From CAYVUI01 sp964454745 (GTDB lineage: Bacteria > Planctomycetota > Phycisphaerae > Sedimentisphaerales > Anaerohalosphaeraceae), in the NCBI GenBank assembly GCA_964454745.1, contig CAYVUI010000162.1, forward strand, positions 1 through 7,195: a stretch of 7,195 bases of DNA. The letters run 5' to 3'. Below are positions 6,389 through 7,195 of this stretch, one piece after another. The notes under the pieces were generated by a model that had not been told where the DNA came from, made no database searches, and worked only from the letters and a program-made list of their open reading frames with translations. The translations under genes and the position numbers were made by a program. The first letter of the stretch is position 1, and the number at the start of each line of letters is the position of its first letter.

Positions 6389-7195
6389 ATGAATAATTTA
6401 TTGGCAAAAAATAATAGATGCCTTGTAGAAGAAATGCTCCATACAAGATACCTGAAGAAGGATGCTTATGGCAGGGCTATCGAAACGCCCAAAGAGATGT
6501 ATTGGCGCGTCGCCTATAGCGTTGCGAACGTGGAAACTCAATACAACACATCAAAAAATGCTTTGTCGGCTTTGTCTGAAAAATTCTATAAAATGATGTC
6601 TGAGGGCGAATTTCTGCCCAACAGTCCAACTCTCATGAATGCCGGCAGACCAAATGGTTTGCTTAGTGCATGTTGTGTACTTCCAGTCAATGACAGTATT
6701 TCTGAAATATTTGATGCGGTTAAAAATACAGCATTAATCCAAAAGGCTGGCGGAGGCACAGGGTTTACCTTTGATTCGCTGAGACCAACAGGTGATTTCG
6801 TTGCTTCAAGCAGAGGAAAAACATCCGGACCAATCAGTTTTTGGAAAGTTTTTGCTGAAACCACCAATGCTATCCAGCAGGGGGCTCACCGCCGTGGGGC
6901 AAATATGGGGATGATGAGTGTTAATCACCCTGATGTCCTGAAATTTATTCAAGCTAAACAAAACAAGGAATTGTTTACAAATTTCAACATTTCGATCAAA
7001 ATAACAGATGAGTTTATGAATAAACTCAATAATAATTCTTTCGGGTTACATGTTGTTATAAATCCCAGAACTCAAAAGAAATACTGGATCCCCAAAACAA
7101 TTGATCTAATGGACTATACGATTGATGACTTAATTGACGTCGGGGATAATTCCCAAGACTGTTATACGACTGATGATCTCTGGAAAATGATTTTG
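6389..7195 (+). CDS. nrdJ: Adenosylcobalamin-dependent (class II) ribonucleotide reductase, N-terminal part
   Basis: The first 269 codons of a class II ribonucleoside-diphosphate reductase, which reduces ribonucleotides to deoxyribonucleotides using an adenosylcobalamin radical. The frame runs off the window with no stop, so most of the barrel, including the radical-site cysteine and the glycine-rich C-terminal half, is not visible. Diagnostic segments are IETPKEMYWRVA (31-42), EFLPNSPTLMNAG (74-86), LLSACCVLPVNDSISEIF (91-108), KAGGGTGFTFDSLRP (119-133), TSGPISFWKVF (145-155), QQGAHRRGANMG (163-174), HPDVLKFI (180-187) and NFNISIKITDEFM (198-210). Cys95 in LSAC is the expected first member of the redox-active cysteine pair. 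No ATP-cone domain precedes the core. The ATG at 6389 is the first possible start, because a TAA in frame lies at 6380, but it has no clear Shine-Dalgarno. It begins 9 nt after the primase gene and probably shares its transcript, so there is no room for its own cobalamin riboswitch or NrdR boxes. Confidence 0.93.
   Translation, partial: MNNLLAKNNRCLVEEMLHTRYLKKDAYGRAIETPKEMYWRVAYSVANVETQYNTSKNALSALSEKFYKMMSEGEFLPNSPTLMNAGRPNGLLSACCVLPVNDSISEIFDAVKNTALIQKAGGGTGFTFDSLRPTGDFVASSRGKTSGPISFWKVFAETTNAIQQGAHRRGANMGMMSVNHPDVLKFIQAKQNKELFTNFNISIKITDEFMNKLNNNSFGLHVVINPRTQKKYWIPKTIDLMDYTIDDLIDVGDNSQDCYTTDDLWKMIL

Noticed and set aside
6586..6867. A 93-codon minus-strand open frame near the window end
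   Set aside because: It lies antisense to the strongly conserved nrdJ coding sequence.
1..7195. CRISPR array, tRNA, rRNA, insertion sequence or integrase site
   Set aside because: No regularly spaced repeats, tRNA-like folds, terminal inverted repeats or transposase motifs were seen anywhere in the window.

Overview
The window reads as bacterial DNA of moderately low GC. All seven genes I can support lie on the + strand, nearly head to tail, as in one long operon. Good Shine-Dalgarno sequences (AGGAGG, AAAGGA) decide two of the starts and fit a bacterium. A cobalamin-dependent (class II) ribonucleotide reductase suggests an organism that can live without oxygen or across oxygen levels. I cannot name the phylum from sequence alone.

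Layout. Positions 1-203 are AT-rich, with no clear gene start but an in-frame open extension of the first gene. Positions 204-2273 hold three consecutive genes of unknown function. Positions 2266-4731 encode an 821-residue P-loop ATPase of the HerA/VirD4-like, type IV coupling protein class. Positions 4709-5323 hold a fourth gene of unknown function. Positions 5390-6379 encode a single-chain archaeo-eukaryotic-type primase-polymerase that resembles the AEP domain named from TOTE conflict systems, with a four-cysteine C-terminal region. Positions 6389-7195 are the start of nrdJ, cut by the window edge.

The main observation is that the four unknown genes are one family. The C-terminal half of the first and essentially all of the second, third and fourth align by eye. 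Over a block of about 50 residues in each the alignment needs no gap. The family has no motif I recognise and looks all-helical. Three copies precede the ATPase and one follows it, with gaps of 11 nt or less or with overlaps, so the copies are probably made together with the ATPase and may work with it as different subunits of one assembly.

Inference on the whole: a DNA-handling ATPase, a primase-polymerase and a dNTP-producing reductase in one run resembles the replication and transfer module of a plasmid, integrative element or large phage more than a housekeeping locus. No relaxase, VirB4, integrase, capsid, helicase or nuclease gene is visible, so neither conjugation nor a defence role can be claimed. 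Isoleucine codon use differs between the ATPase (mostly ATA) and nrdJ (mostly ATT/ATC), which hints at different histories within the run.
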